From positions 2,806,501-2,870,500 of the forward strand of contig NZ_QYUR01000002.1 of the NCBI RefSeq assembly GCF_003596405.1: DNA of 64,000 bases, read 5' to 3'. This DNA comes from Pseudomonas cavernicola (GTDB lineage: Bacteria > Pseudomonadota > Gammaproteobacteria > Pseudomonadales > Pseudomonadaceae). Shown one piece after another: positions 1 to 10,700 of the stretch (position 1 is its first letter; the number at the start of each line of letters is the position of its first letter). The translations under genes and the position numbers were made by a program. The notes beneath the pieces were generated by a model, which was not told the origin of the DNA, searched no databases, and worked only from the letters and a program-made list of their open reading frames with translations.

Positions 1-696
<696 letters not shown>

Positions 697-715
697 GTCC
701 GGGAGATAGTCCGCG

Positions 716-1396
716 ATGCCACTTACCAGCGCCGATTTCGCTGCGATCTGGTTGACCCTGCAGTTGGCATCGCTGACTACGGCCTTGCTGCTAGTCATCG
801 GCACACCCATTGCCTGGTGGCTGGCACGCACCCATTCAAGGATGAAAGGCCCCGTGGGCGCAGTAGTCGCGCTACCTCTGGTGCTGCCTCCAACCGTGAT
901 CGGCTTTTATCTGCTGGTCACGATGGGGCCCCACGGCTTTATCGGGCAGCTCACCCAGAGTCTGGGGTTGGGCACATTGCCTTTCAGCTTCGCAGGGTTG
1001 GTTGTGGGCTCGGTTTTTTACTCGATGCCCTTCGTCGTACAGCCCATTCAAAATGCCTTCGAAGCCATTGGTGACCGCCCCCTGGAGGTAGCGGCTACGC
1101 TGCGGGCAAGCCCCTGGGACACGTTTTTCTCAGTGGTGCTACCGCTGACCAAACCAGGTTTCATCACGGCATCGATCCTCGGCTTCGCGCATACCATCGG
1201 CGAGTTTGGCGTGGTGTTGATGATCGGCGGGAATATTCCCGAGAAGACCCGAGTCGTCTCGGTGCAGATCTTCGATCATGTCGAAGCAATGAATTACGCC
1301 CAAGCCCACTGGCTAGCCGGCGGCATGGTGGTGTTCTCTTTCCTGGTGCTGCTGGCGCTCCACTCCAGTGGGCGGATGAAACCGGCTGGACGCTGA
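716..1396 (+). CDS. modB: ModB, molybdate ABC transporter permease
   Basis: Inner-membrane permease of the molybdate importer, 226 aa, the usual ModB length. It starts with a hydrophobic helix ([21 protein letters not shown]), and several more membrane segments follow. The cytoplasmic EAA coupling motif that docks onto ModC is visible near residues 120-142 as [21 protein letters not shown]. It lies between modA (19 bp gap) and modC (37 bp gap), so co-transcription is expected. There is nothing odd in length or frame. Confidence 0.95.
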   Translation: MPLTSADFAAIWLTLQLASLTTALLLVIGTPIAWWLARTHSRMKGPVGAVVALPLVLPPTVIGFYLLVTMGPHGFIGQLTQSLGLGTLPFSFAGLVVGSVFYSMPFVVQPIQNAFEAIGDRPLEVAATLRASPWDTFFSVVLPLTKPGFITASILGFAHTIGEFGVVLMIGGNIPEKTRVVSVQIFDHVEAMNYAQAHWLAGGMVVFSFLVLLALHSSGRMKPAGR

Positions 1397-1433
1397 TGCG
1401 CGTAGAACTGATTTATCAAGGGATCTTCCAGGC

Positions 1434-2567
1434 ATGAGCAGTACCTCCATTACGGCCCCATCGCTCCTCGACGAATCGTCAGACGGTCAGATTCATGCTC
1501 GTTTTCGCGTGCCTTATCCTGAATTTTCTCTTGATGTCGACTTGCATCTCCCTGGCCGCGGGGTTACCGCGCTGTTCGGGTATTCGGGCTCTGGCAAGAC
1601 CACTTGCCTGCGCTGCGTCGCCGGGCTGGAGCGCGCGGCAGAAGGCTATCTACGGGTCAATGGCGAGCTGTGGCAAGACAGCAGCAAGCGCCATTTCCTG
1701 CCCCCTCACAAGCGTGCGCTGGGTTATGTATTTCAAGAAGCCAGCCTGTTCGAGCATCTTTCCGTGCTGCGCAACCTGGAATATGGCCTGAAGCGCATAG
1801 CCGCGAACGAGCGGCGGGTGGCGCTGGAGCACGCGGTGGATCTGCTGGGTATCGAGCACTTGCTCGACCGCATGCCCGCGCGCCTTTCCGGTGGCGAACG
1901 TCAACGCGTCGGTATCGCCCGCGCCCTGCTCACTAGCCCGAAATTGCTACTGATGGATGAGCCACTGGCAGCCCTCGATCTCAAACGCAAAGGCGAAATA
2001 CTGCCTTATCTGGAACGCCTGCATGACGAACTGGATATCCCGATTCTTTATGTCAGCCACTCGCCAGATGAGGTCGCCCGCCTGGCTGATCACTTGGTCT
2101 TGATGGATGAAGGCAAGGTGCTGGCCAGCGGCCCGATTGGTGAAATCCTCGCTCGCCTGGATTTGCCCATGGCGCGCGGCGAAGAGGCGGGCGTGGTGAT
2201 CGAAGGCCTGGTGACGGGCTACAACCCGGTTTATCAGCTGCTGAGCCTGGGCTTTCCGAACAGCGCCATGAGCGTCCAGGTCGCCCACTCGCCAGTCACG
2301 ACAGGCAAACACATGCGCTTCAAGGTTCAGGCTCGTGATGTGAGCTTGAACCTGGAAAAGCCAATGCACAGCAGCATTCTGAATTTGCTGCCGGTCACCG
2401 TAACCGCTGAAGTGCCCGCGGATAACGCAGCCCACGTGTTGGTCCGCCTGGAGATGGAAGGCACGCCGCTGCTGGCCCGAATCACTCGCTATTCGCGTGA
2501 TCAGCTTGGCCTGCACATCGGCCAGCGATTGTGGGCACAGATAAAGTCGGTAGCCCTGCTGGCATAG
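1434..2567 (+). CDS. modC: ModC, molybdate ABC transporter ATPase
   Basis: Cytoplasmic ATPase that powers molybdate import; 377 aa, slightly longer than the roughly 350-360 aa typical because of an N-terminal tail of about 20 residues before the ABC fold. Visible motifs: Walker A GYSGSGKT at residues 49-56, signature LSGGERQ at 151-157, Walker B LLLMDEP with D175-E176, and switch histidine H209 in VSHSPDE. The last 80 or so residues match the Mop/TOBE molybdate-binding domain found in ModC. It is the last gene of modABC and is followed after 32 bp by a convergent gene. A start further downstream cannot be excluded. Confidence 0.95.
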   Translation: MSSTSITAPSLLDESSDGQIHARFRVPYPEFSLDVDLHLPGRGVTALFGYSGSGKTTCLRCVAGLERAAEGYLRVNGELWQDSSKRHFLPPHKRALGYVFQEASLFEHLSVLRNLEYGLKRIAANERRVALEHAVDLLGIEHLLDRMPARLSGGERQRVGIARALLTSPKLLLMDEPLAALDLKRKGEILPYLERLHDELDIPILYVSHSPDEVARLADHLVLMDEGKVLASGPIGEILARLDLPMARGEEAGVVIEGLVTGYNPVYQLLSLGFPNSAMSVQVAHSPVTTGKHMRFKVQARDVSLNLEKPMHSSILNLLPVTVTAEVPADNAAHVLVRLEMEGTPLLARITRYSRDQLGLHIGQRLWAQIKSVALLA

Positions 2568-2599
2568 CTGCACGATCCAGCCAATCACCGGCTCCGGGG

Positions 2600-3475
2600 C
2601 TAAACGCTAGCAAGCTCCTCAACGAAATCCTCGAATCGGGTGGGTGTAGTGCTCTCGGGCTTGCGGCCCTCGCGGGACTTGACTCGCCTTTCGTTAAAGG
2701 CCTGTGCCAACTCGGCAGACAGGCTGGCGAGGTTCTCGGAGAAACCCGCCTGCTGGAGCGCCTCGACCAACTCGGTGTAGGAGAGCTGCACATACGCCAG
2801 GTCAGGCTTGCCGAGGCGCGCCCCGAGGATGCGCGTGGCCTCGGCGTAGGTGAGGTCACGTGGCCCGAGCAGTTCGCGCACTACGACGCCGCTCCAGTTG
2901 CGGTCCCTGAGCGCCTTTGCTGCGACCTCGGCGATATCGCGCGTCGCGATCATCGGGATCGCGACATCGGCTGCTACAGCGTCGCCGTTGATACCTTGCT
3001 CCTTGATGAACCCAAGAGCTCCGTAGAAGTTCTCGAAGAGCGCCCCCGCACGCAGGATGAGTACGTTCGCGCCCTCAAGCCCGCGCAGCCGCGCCTCTTG
3101 CGCATGCAGGCTGACGATCGGCCCGGTGCCCGAAGGCAGGTCCGCCCCGACACTGCTGAGGGCAACGACATGACGGGTGCCGCTGTCGTGCAAGGCCTTC
3201 ACGATGGCCTCGCCTTGCGCTTTCTGCGCGGCGTGGTAGTCGATCGTCTGCACCTCGTATGGCAACAGCGTGTAGACCGCATCCGCGCCGCGGAAGGCCT
3301 TCGTCAGAAACGCAGCGTCGGTCGGGTCGCCGGCAAGCACTTGTGCGCCGGCGCGGGCCAGCCCGGCAAGCTTGCTCTCCGAGCGCCCGAGAGCGCGCAC
3401 CTGCTCGCCCGCTTGCAGTAACAGCTCGGTGATTCTCTTTCCGGTATGACCGGTGGCGCCCATCACAGTGATCAT
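2600..3475 (-). CDS. NmrA/NAD(P)H-binding oxidoreductase-like protein (atypical SDR)
   Basis: A 291-aa Rossmann-fold protein of the NmrA-like/atypical short-chain dehydrogenase group. The dinucleotide-binding motif GATGHTG is at residues 6-12 after a short beta strand, and a second conserved strand reads VVALSSVGADLPSG. Family members act as NADPH-quinone reductases or redox sensors; the substrate cannot be told from sequence. A very good ribosome site (GAGGAGG, 5 nt gap) supports this start. It is divergent from the AraC regulator at 3651, with a perfect inverted repeat between them, the usual arrangement for a regulator and its target. Confidence 0.85.
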   Translation of the reverse strand: MITVMGATGHTGKRITELLLQAGEQVRALGRSESKLAGLARAGAQVLAGDPTDAAFLTKAFRGADAVYTLLPYEVQTIDYHAAQKAQGEAIVKALHDSGTRHVVALSSVGADLPSGTGPIVSLHAQEARLRGLEGANVLILRAGALFENFYGALGFIKEQGINGDAVAADVAIPMIATRDIAEVAAKALRDRNWSGVVVRELLGPRDLTYAEATRILGARLGKPDLAYVQLSYTELVEALQQAGFSENLASLSAELAQAFNERRVKSREGRKPESTTPTRFEDFVEELASV

Positions 3476-3601
3476 GTCGTCCTCCTCATGGCTTCGAGCC
3501 TTCGGCAGATGCCTTCGGTCTCTCGTTCATTTGCCTAGCGTCCAGTCTCGGCTCAGGAAGCAGGACTCTCAATGACTCCGAGTCGCTGATTCATGCTCAT
3601 T

Positions 3602-3620
3602 CGTCCAGAGGTTCTGGACG
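3602..3620. promoter_or_regulatory. Inverted repeat, candidate operator between oxidoreductase and AraC regulator
   Basis: A perfect 8-bp inverted repeat with a 3-bp centre, CGTCCAGA-ggt-TCTGGACG, lies 31 bp ahead of the AraC gene in the divergent intergenic region. A further half-site CGTCCAGTCT sits at 3539-3548, 63 bp away (about six helical turns). Position and symmetry suggest a regulator site; which protein binds is inferred only. Confidence 0.45.
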
Positions 3621-3650
3621 GTTCAACGGCTGACGCGCAGATTAATCCCC

Positions 3651-4637
3651 ATGAATGATCAAGACGTATGGGCACCAGTGGATCCGCTCGGCGAAGCACT
3701 GCACTTCCTGCGGATGAGTGGCGCCTTCTATTGCAGTTCCGAGTTCACGGCTCCGTGGGGGCTTGCACTGCCCTTAATGCAGCAGTGCCTGATGTTCCAC
3801 GTCGTCACTTCAGGCCGGTGCTGGCTCGAAGTCGAAGGCAGCGACCCCCTGCTGCTGCAGCCGGGAGATCTGGCGCTCGTGCCGCATGGCGAAGGCCACC
3901 GACTCACGAGCGAGCCTGGCATTGCCGCCGCACCGCTGTTCGATCTCCCTCGAGAGGGCGTCAGCGAACGTTATGAAATCCTTCGGCACGGCGGAGGTGG
4001 TGCGGCCACGACTCTCGTCTGCGGTGCCGTGCGCTTCGATCACCCGGCTGCGCATCAGCTTGTCAGACTCCTGCCTAGGGTGATCAGCGTCGAGGCATCG
4101 AATTCTCCCCAGGTGGACTGGATCCAAAGCACGCTGCGTTTCATCACGGCCGAAGCCAAGGCGCTGCGGCCAGGCGGCGAAACGGTCATCACCCGCCTCG
4201 CCGACATTCTGGTGATCCAGGCCATCCGAGCGTGGATCGAGCGCGACCCAAGTGCGCAAACAGGCTGGCTCGGCGCGCTCCAGGACAAGCAGATCGGCCG
4301 CGCCATTACGCTCATCCATCGCGATCCGGCGCGCGCATGGACGCTGGCATCACTAGCGGGCGAGGTCGCGATGTCACGCTCGGCATTCGCCGCGCGCTTC
4401 ACCGAGCTCGTCGGCGTGCCCGCGATGCACTACGTGGCGCGCTGGCGAATGCACCTTGCGTTGAGCTGGCTCAAAGAGAATGACGCGGGGATCGGCGATC
4501 TGGCGAGCCGCCTCGGCTACCAGTCCGAGGCGGCGTTCAGCCGGGCCTTCAAGCGCTTCATCGGCGTCTCGCCAGGCGCGATCCGGCGCAACGCAGGCGC
4601 GGCATACGCTGGCAGCGAGATAGCTTATGGGGGATAG
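3651..4637 (+). CDS. AraC-family regulator with cupin_6-type sensor domain
   Basis: A 328-aa transcription regulator. Residues about 1-190 form a cupin-like sensor of the type paired with oxidoreductases, including the LLLQPGDLALVPHGEGH turn. Residues about 225-320 hold the paired AraC helix-turn-helix: SLAGEVAMSRSAFAARFTEL in the first half and IGDLASRLGYQSEAAFSRAF in the second, ending in the usual GVSPGAIRR. It is divergent from the NmrA-like gene at 2600-3475 and probably controls it. The inducer is unknown. Confidence 0.9.
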   Translation: MNDQDVWAPVDPLGEALHFLRMSGAFYCSSEFTAPWGLALPLMQQCLMFHVVTSGRCWLEVEGSDPLLLQPGDLALVPHGEGHRLTSEPGIAAAPLFDLPREGVSERYEILRHGGGGAATTLVCGAVRFDHPAAHQLVRLLPRVISVEASNSPQVDWIQSTLRFITAEAKALRPGGETVITRLADILVIQAIRAWIERDPSAQTGWLGALQDKQIGRAITLIHRDPARAWTLASLAGEVAMSRSAFAARFTELVGVPAMHYVARWRMHLALSWLKENDAGIGDLASRLGYQSEAAFSRAFKRFIGVSPGAIRRNAGAAYAGSEIAYGG

Positions 4638-4741
4638 TTTCATTTCAAGAGCGCGTTGATCGGCTTGCGCGTGTCCTCTATTGCCGATCGCCGCCACTCA
4701 CCAGCATTTCCTGCACGTGCTGGAAGACAGCTGCGCAACGC

Positions 4742-5563
4742 TCAGATCACGGCCAATGGCTGCTTGCGCCTGGGCGAGGGAAACGCCACATCGAGACGTT
4801 GCAGATCGTCCGCGTCTAGGCAAAGGTCCAAGGCGGCGGCGTTGTCGCGTACATGCGCCAGCTCAACCGCCTTGGGAATCGCGATCACACCTGGCTGCTT
4901 AAGCAGCCAGGCCAGCGCCACCCGTGCCGGGGTGGCCGCATACCGTTCGGCGACCTCGGCCAGCGCGGGATGCCGTAGCAGGCGACCGCCCTGCCCGACC
5001 GGACAATAGGCCATCAGCGGCATCCGTTGCGTCTGGCACCAGGGCAGCAGGTCGAACTCGATGCCACGCGCCTCCAGGCTGTACTGCACCTGATTGGTCA
5101 CGCAGGCCGGGTTGTCCAGTTCGTGCATATCGTCGAGATCGAAATTCGACACGCCCCAACGGCGAATCTTGCCCTGCTCGCGCAAACGCTCGAAGGCTTC
5201 GACGGTTTCCTCCAGCGGGTACTGGCCGCGCCAGTGCAACAGGTAAAGGTCGATCACCTCGGTGCCTAAGCGCCGCAAGCTGCGCTCACAGGCGGCCGAC
5301 ACACCTTTACGGCTGGCGTTGTGCGGGTAGACCTTGCTGACCAGAAAAACCTGATCGCGCAAGCCACGGATGGCCTCCCCGACCACTTGTTCGGCACCGC
5401 CTTCGGCGTACATCTCGGCCGTGTCGATCAGGCTTAGACCCAGCTCGATACCCTGGCGCAGCGCGACGATCTCACGGCCGCGCTGCGCCGGTTGCTCCCC
5501 CATGTGCCAGGTACCCTGACCAATCACCGGCACCCGGGTGCCAGCCAAATCAACTGTGCGCAT
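4742..5563 (-). CDS. Aldo/keto reductase
   Basis: A 273-aa NAD(P)H-dependent oxidoreductase of the aldo/keto reductase family, a cytosolic TIM barrel. The catalytic tetrad is visible: D47 and Y52 in DTAEMYAEG, K77 in VSKVYP and H110 in YLLHW. The cofactor site segment AWLLKQPGVIAIPKA is present near residue 215. Length is normal for the family. It is a single gene between a convergent AraC gene and a VOC gene on the same strand (78 bp gap). The substrate cannot be assigned. Confidence 0.92.
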   Translation of the reverse strand: MRTVDLAGTRVPVIGQGTWHMGEQPAQRGREIVALRQGIELGLSLIDTAEMYAEGGAEQVVGEAIRGLRDQVFLVSKVYPHNASRKGVSAACERSLRRLGTEVIDLYLLHWRGQYPLEETVEAFERLREQGKIRRWGVSNFDLDDMHELDNPACVTNQVQYSLEARGIEFDLLPWCQTQRMPLMAYCPVGQGGRLLRHPALAEVAERYAATPARVALAWLLKQPGVIAIPKAVELAHVRDNAAALDLCLDADDLQRLDVAFPSPRRKQPLAVI

Positions 5564-5641
5564 GCACTACCCCATGTGGTTTCAGTTCAAGTCGGGGCTG
5601 AGACAGGCGCGCCTTCACCCCAGCCTTTAATCGGCAAGCGA

Positions 5642-6076
5642 TTAAGACTCATCCCAAGGGTCGTAGGTCCCAAAACTCCAGACATGCCCTTCCAGATCGC
5701 GGCAGCTGAAACCGCGGCCTCCGTAGTCTTCGTTTTTGAGCTCGATGACGATGTGCGCACCGGCTGCCTGCGCCTGGGCATAGATGGCATCGGCATCGGT
5801 GACCACCATATAGAGACTCTGGGTATTGCCGCCGACCTGATCCGGCTGGCGCATCAACCGGCCGTAAGCGGACGCCGTTTCATCAGCCGAACCGAGCATC
5901 AACATGCCATTGCCGCAACTCAGCTGCGCATGGGCGATGCCGCCGCGCTCATCGGGCACCACCAGATGCTCCTCAAAGCCAAACGTACGACAGAGCCAGT
6001 CGATGGCGGCAGGCGCATCGCGGTAGCGCAGGCAGGGAATCAGGTTGGCGCGGGTGGGTTTGGCAAAGACTGACAT
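5642..6076 (-). CDS. VOC-family (glyoxalase/bleomycin-resistance-like) protein
   Basis: A 144-aa protein with the vicinal-oxygen-chelate fold of two beta-alpha-beta-beta-beta repeats: NLIPCLRYRDAPAAIDWLCRTFGF in the first half and DLEGHVWSFGTYDPW at the C-terminus, which resembles the PhnB/YdeN type. Such proteins bind metals or drugs, or catalyse isomerase or dioxygenase steps; no substrate is evident. The MITE-like element at 6118-6325 lies 42 bp upstream of its start, so that repeat may separate it from its promoter. Confidence 0.85.
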   Translation of the reverse strand: MSVFAKPTRANLIPCLRYRDAPAAIDWLCRTFGFEEHLVVPDERGGIAHAQLSCGNGMLMLGSADETASAYGRLMRQPDQVGGNTQSLYMVVTDADAIYAQAQAAGAHIVIELKNEDYGGRGFSCRDLEGHVWSFGTYDPWDES

Positions 6077-6117
6077 GGCGACCTCTCAGGAGCTTGTAGA
6101 TTATCGGACTCAGGCTC

Positions 6118-6325
6118 AGAAGCTGTTTTCAAAATCGTCGAGCGAAGGTCAGGCAAGGCGCAACGTAGCGAAGCGGAGTAACAGCCGTAGGCTGGCCCGC
6201 AGGGCGAACGTAGTGAGTCAAAATGGCTGAGGACGCGGAATATACGAGCTGTAAATGAGCATTCCGAAGCCATTTTTAACGCAGCATCACGCGCGAAGCC
6301 CGTAGACAATTTGAAAGCAGCTTCT
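6118..6325. repeat. MITE-like inverted-repeat element, copy A
   Basis: A 208-bp non-coding element with terminal inverted repeats: the left end AGAAGCTGTTTTCAAA (6118-6133) and the right end TTTGAAAGCAGCTTCT (6310-6325) match at 15 of 16 positions when one is reverse-complemented. The flanks read TCA on both sides. The right half (GTAAATGAGCATTCCGA, then TTTTTAACGCAGCA) is shared with copies at 11150-11347 and 22944-23189; the inner left half has diverged. No reading frame worth calling lies inside. It fills the whole gap between two VOC genes. Confidence 0.75.
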
Positions 6326-6723
6326 CAGGACACTTCAGCGTAGCCGCGCCCCTGCCATTGCAGCAGGCAAAAACCATGACCGAAGGGATCGGCAAAAGTC
6401 GCGATACGCCCCCACACTTCGCCGCGGATAGCGCCCTCGCTACGCGCCCCGGCGGCCAAGGCCCGGTCACAGGCTGCCGGCAGATCATCCACGACGAAAT
6501 CAAGGTGCAGAGGCGTCCAGTGTCTGCGGTAATCGCGCTCGTCACCTACGCAGGCCGTGCTACCGGCGGGGTTGTGCAGGAGATAGAGAGGCGCCGGCCC
6601 GCCCAGCAGTTCGGCAACGTCACCGTCGAACAAGCGACGGCTCAGCCGCAGGTCCAGGGCTTGAGTGTAGAAGGTGATCGCCGCATCCAGATCCGGCACG
6701 TCGATATTCACTAGCCATTGCAT
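6325..6723 (-). CDS. VOC-family protein (second)
   Basis: A 132-aa vicinal-oxygen-chelate protein, different from its neighbour at 5642. It begins MQWLVNIDVPDLDAAITFYT and ends with an ADPFGHGFCLLQW strand typical of these proteins. The start at 6723 is preferred over an upstream in-frame one because a GAGG ribosome site lies 7 nt before it. The stop codon TGA (6325-6327) shares its last base with the end of repeat copy A, so the C-terminus abuts the inserted element and may have been slightly trimmed. The substrate is unknown. Confidence 0.85.
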   Translation of the reverse strand: MQWLVNIDVPDLDAAITFYTQALDLRLSRRLFDGDVAELLGGPAPLYLLHNPAGSTACVGDERDYRRHWTPLHLDFVVDDLPAACDRALAAGARSEGAIRGEVWGRIATFADPFGHGFCLLQWQGRGYAEVS

Positions 6724-6768
6724 AGCGGTACCTCGCAGGCTGCCAATACCATCCATTTAAGGGCAACT

Positions 6769-6896
6769 GTAGGTTGGCGCTGAACACAGTGATGCCCAAC
6801 ATGGAGTCGCCTTGCGACTCCTGTGCCCTGGCTCGCGCGTGAAAGCCCGGCCTTGCAGCCGGTTTGGGCATCTCCTTTGGCTCAGCACCAACCTAC
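6769..6896. repeat. GTAGGTTGG palindromic repeat, copy 1
   Basis: A 128-bp element bounded by GTAGGTTGGCGCTGA and the complementary TCAGCACCAACCTAC, with nested internal hairpins (GGAGTCGC...GCGACTCC and GCCCGGCC...GGCCGGT-like). Other full copies are at 21238-21361, 21400-21531 and 57069-57200, with half a copy at 50025. It is non-coding and occupies the gap between VOC and methyltransferase genes. Confidence 0.8.
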
Positions 6897-6948
6897 GCGC
6901 CAACGAGTTTGTGCCGGCGCAGAGGGCGGAGTCGGCCTCGGCGTAGGT

Positions 6949-7629
6949 TCAGCGTTGGGCGGAGGTCAGCAGCAGCAACAATGAAACCGGCTGCTCGCTA
7001 TCCGGGTGCAGCGGCTCTTGCAACCACTGCAGGCGCCAGCCGGTTTCCGCGAGCAGCGTCAGCCAGGACTCCAGCGTGCGGAAGAACCAGGGCATCGGCT
7101 CATTGAAGCCTTCACCGAAACCGGCGAAGGTCTCGACCCGCCAGCCATCCTGGTAAATGCCTTCGCCACGAGCACTCCAGGGGTGGATGGTCTGGATCAG
7201 CAAGGACCCGCCCGGCGCCAGCAGCCCATGCAGGGAGCGCAAGACCGGCGCCAGGGGCTCTTCGAGCAAGGCGAAATTACAGACCAGCACCTCAAAACGC
7301 CCAAGCATGGCCGCCTGCGCCTCAAGCTCGGCATAGCCGCAGACCCGGTAATGCCCCGAACACACCGCGCGGGCGACCTCGATCAGCGGCGCCGAGGCAT
7401 CCACCCCGACCGCTTCGATACCATGTGCCATCAGCCCGCGGCACAGCCACCCTTCGCCACAGCCGATATCCAACACTCGCTTCGGCTCGCAGGCCAGTAT
7501 CGCCCGCAAGATCGCCGCATCCGTTACCAGCCGCCGGCTTTCAATCCGCTGCTCGCGCACAGCCGCCGTCCACGCATCGGCATTGGCCTGCCAGCTGAAG
7601 TTGAGCTGTTCACGATGATCGCGTTGCAT
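6949..7629 (-). CDS. Class I SAM-dependent methyltransferase
   Basis: A 226-aa cytosolic methyltransferase. Motif I, VLDIGCGEG, is at residues 52-60, followed by motif II acidic strand (GVDASAPLIEVARA) and a motif III-like region (LAPGGSLLIQTIHPW). The start at 7629 (MQRDHREQLNF) is chosen because an upstream in-frame start would place the hairpin of 7650-7690 inside the coding region and adds 25 residues unlike the family. The acceptor substrate is not recognisable. A collapsed repeat hairpin lies 20 bp ahead of the start codon. Confidence 0.8.
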   Translation of the reverse strand: MQRDHREQLNFSWQANADAWTAAVREQRIESRRLVTDAAILRAILACEPKRVLDIGCGEGWLCRGLMAHGIEAVGVDASAPLIEVARAVCSGHYRVCGYAELEAQAAMLGRFEVLVCNFALLEEPLAPVLRSLHGLLAPGGSLLIQTIHPWSARGEGIYQDGWRVETFAGFGEGFNEPMPWFFRTLESWLTLLAETGWRLQWLQEPLHPDSEQPVSLLLLLTSAQR

Positions 7630-7649
7630 AGGGCACTCGGGGCGACTAA

Positions 7650-7690
7650 GAGGCTGTTCATGATCTGCTCGCGAGATCGTGAACAGCCTC
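7650..7690. repeat. Collapsed MITE-like hairpin (terminal repeats only)
   Basis: A 17-bp inverted repeat with one mismatch and a 7-bp loop: GAGGCTGTTCATGATCT and AGATCGTGAACAGCCTC. The arms match the terminal repeats of the larger elements (AGAAGCTGTTCAAGATC), so this looks like a derivative that has lost its interior. There is no T-run, so it is unlikely to be a simple terminator. It lies in the leader of the methyltransferase gene. Confidence 0.6.
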
Positions 7691-7791
7691 TGAAACCATT
7701 GCAATTAAAACGTTAGCTGGATTCTAGGCGAGCTGACAGCGTCTAAGCTCTTAACAAATGCGAGCAACACGCGTACCAGGGCCAAGCAAAT

Positions 7792-10700
7792 ATGGGCGCA
7801 CGATGGCAATCCGACGCAGAGCAGGCTGAGCTCCCCGCGCACAGCCTCCCCGAAGTTTCTTTGCCCGTGGCGAAGCCCCGGTCAAAAACCCGCTGGTTGT
7901 TCTGGATACTGCTGTTGTTACTGCTGCTGGTGGCGCTAGCTGTGCCGCTGAGGGAGGAAATGCAAACGGCCAAATACCAGGCCCGAGAATTCAGCCGCTA
8001 CGCCGCCACTCTCAGCTATAGCGTGCAACCCGGCCCCAGCGACTCCATCCACTTCCCCCAGGATGGGCCATTCGACAAGCGCCTTGGCTACGCCTACATG
8101 CCGCTGATGCTGGAGCGCCTGCAACGACGCGACTACCTGATCCTGAAACAAGCGCACTTTTCCCCGGCCATGCTCGACTACGGCAAACGCGGCTTCTTTG
8201 TGCCCTACCAGGAGAAGCTCCAAACCGGATTGGACATCACCGACTGCAGGGGGCTGCCGCTCTACACCTTCCGCTATCCACAACAGTTCTACTCGAGCTT
8301 CAGCAGCATCCCGCCACTGGTTGTGCGCAGCCTGTTGTTTATCGAGAACCGCGACCTGCTGACCACCGAACAACCGCTGGCCAACCCGGCGGTGGACTGG
8401 CCGCGTTTCACCCTGGCGGCCCTCTCGCAAGTGGGCAAGAAGCTTGAGTTGCAGCAGCAATCCGCTGGCGGCAGCACCCTGGCCACACAGTTGGAGAAGT
8501 ATCAACACTCGCCGGATGGGATGACCGTTTCGGCCAAAGAAAAACTCCGGCAGATGATCTCCGCCAGCGTCCGCGCTTACCGAGGCGGGCCGCAGACCCT
8601 CGCCGCCCGCGAAACTATTGTGCGCGACTACCTCAACAGTGTGCCGCTCTCTGCCGCACCCGGGTATGGTGAAATCCACGGGCTGGCCGATGGCCTGCGG
8701 GTCTGGTACGGCGCCGACTTCCAGGCGGTGAACCGCCTACTCGACCCGCCGCAATCACCCGAGGCTAGCATTGCGCAGCGCGGCCTGGCTTTGCGTCAGG
8801 TGCTCTCACTGATGATCGCCCAGCGGCGTCCGTCCTATTACCTGGCGCAGGGCCGCAGGGAGCTGGCCGCCTTAACCGATAGCCACATTCGCCTGCTGGC
8901 CCAAGGTGGCGTAATCGATAACGCACTGCGCGAGGCTGCCCTGGCTAGCCATGTCACCTTCCGCGATTTAGTCCTGCAGCCCACGCTGCAACCCGTTGAG
9001 AGCAACAAAGGCATCAGCGTCGCCCGCAGCCGCCTTGCCGGCTTGCTGAATAAGCCGCTGTACGACCTCGACCGGATGGACCTGGCAGCCACCACCACAC
9101 TGAACGGCGAGTTGCAGCAAGCCGCCAGCGCCTACCTGCGCAAACTCGCCGACCCCACCTTCGCCGAGCAGATCGGCCTGTTTGGCGAACGCCTGCTATC
9201 CGCAGAAAAAACCCAGGACGTGCGCTACAGCTTCACCCTCTTCGAGTTAACCGCCGATGGCTCGCGGGTGCGGGTGCAGACCGACAGTACCGACCAGCCC
9301 TTCGATATCAACGAAGGCAGCAAGCTGGAACTCGGCTCCACCGCCAAGCTTCGCGTGCTCACCACCTACCTGGAAATCATAACCGAGCTGCACCAGCGCT
9401 TCGCCGGGCAACCGCCGGCCGAGCTGCGCAAACTTAAAGTTGAAGTCCCCGAGCAGGATCGCCTGAGCCGCTGGGCCGTCGACTATCTGGCCAGCAGCAA
9501 AGACCAGAGCCTGCCGGCCATGCTCAACGCCGCGCTGGAACGGCACTACTCGGCCAGCCCCGGCGAGAGCTTCTTCACCGGCGGCGGGCTGCATACCTTC
9601 AGCAACTTCCGCCGCGAGGACAACGGCCGCAACCCGACGCTTCGCGAGGCGTTGCGCGAATCGATCAACCTGCCGTTTATCCGCCTGCTGCGCGACCTGG
9701 TGCGCTACAGCACTTACCAGGCACCGAACAACAGCGCCGAACTGCTGAAGGACGACCGCGACCCGCGCCGCCAGCTCTACCTCAGCCGCTTCGCCGACCG
9801 CGAGGGCACGGTGTTCCTCCTGCGCTTCTGGCGCAAATACCAGGGCAAAAACGCATCGGAGCGCCTCGACACCTTCCTCGACGGCCTGCGTCCTACCGCC
9901 ACACGCCTGGCGGCGGTGCACCGCTACCTGATGCCGGAGGTCGATGAAGCGACGTTTGGCGCCTTTATCAACGCCCATCTGCCGCAGGAAAAGATCGGCG
10001 ACAAGCGCATCAACGAGCTGTACAACAAATACGGCCCCGGCGCCTACAGCTTGCCGGATCAGGGCTATATCGCCCGCGTGCACCCACTGGAGCTGTGGCT
10101 GCTCGGCTACCTGCTGCAACACCCGCAGGCCAGCTTCAAGGACGCCGTGACCGCCAGCGATTTCGAGCGCCAGGAAGTCTATGGCTGGCTGTTCAAGAGC
10201 CGCCACAAGGGCGCCCGTGACAGCCGCATCCGCATCATGCTGGAGGTCGAGGCCTTCCTCGATATCCATCGGCGCTGGCAGCGGGTCGGCTATCCCTTCG
10301 ACCACTTGGTGCCATCGCTAGCTACTGCGATTGGCAGTTCCGGCGACCGCCCAGCGGCGTTGGCCGAACTGATGGGCATCATCCTCAATGACGGCGTGCG
10401 CCAACCGACCATTCGCATCGACAGCGTGCACTTCGCCGCCGAGACCCCCTACGAAACCAGCCTCGGCATCGATCCAGATCGCGGCCAACGGGTGCTCCCG
10501 GCGGAAGTCGCCGCAGCCCTACGTGAGGTGCTCTCGCAAGTGGTCGACAGCGGTACCGCCCGGCGCCTGCAGGGCAGTTTCACCCTGGCCGACGGCACCC
10601 CACTGACCCTCGGCGGCAAGACCGGCACCGGTGACAACCGGATCGAAGCCGTCGGCTCCGGTGGGCGTATCCTCAGTTCACGTGCCATCAACCGCACCGC

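Noticed and set aside
7650..7690. Hairpin as a Rho-independent terminator
   Set aside because: There is no T-run on either strand and its arms match the repeat family.
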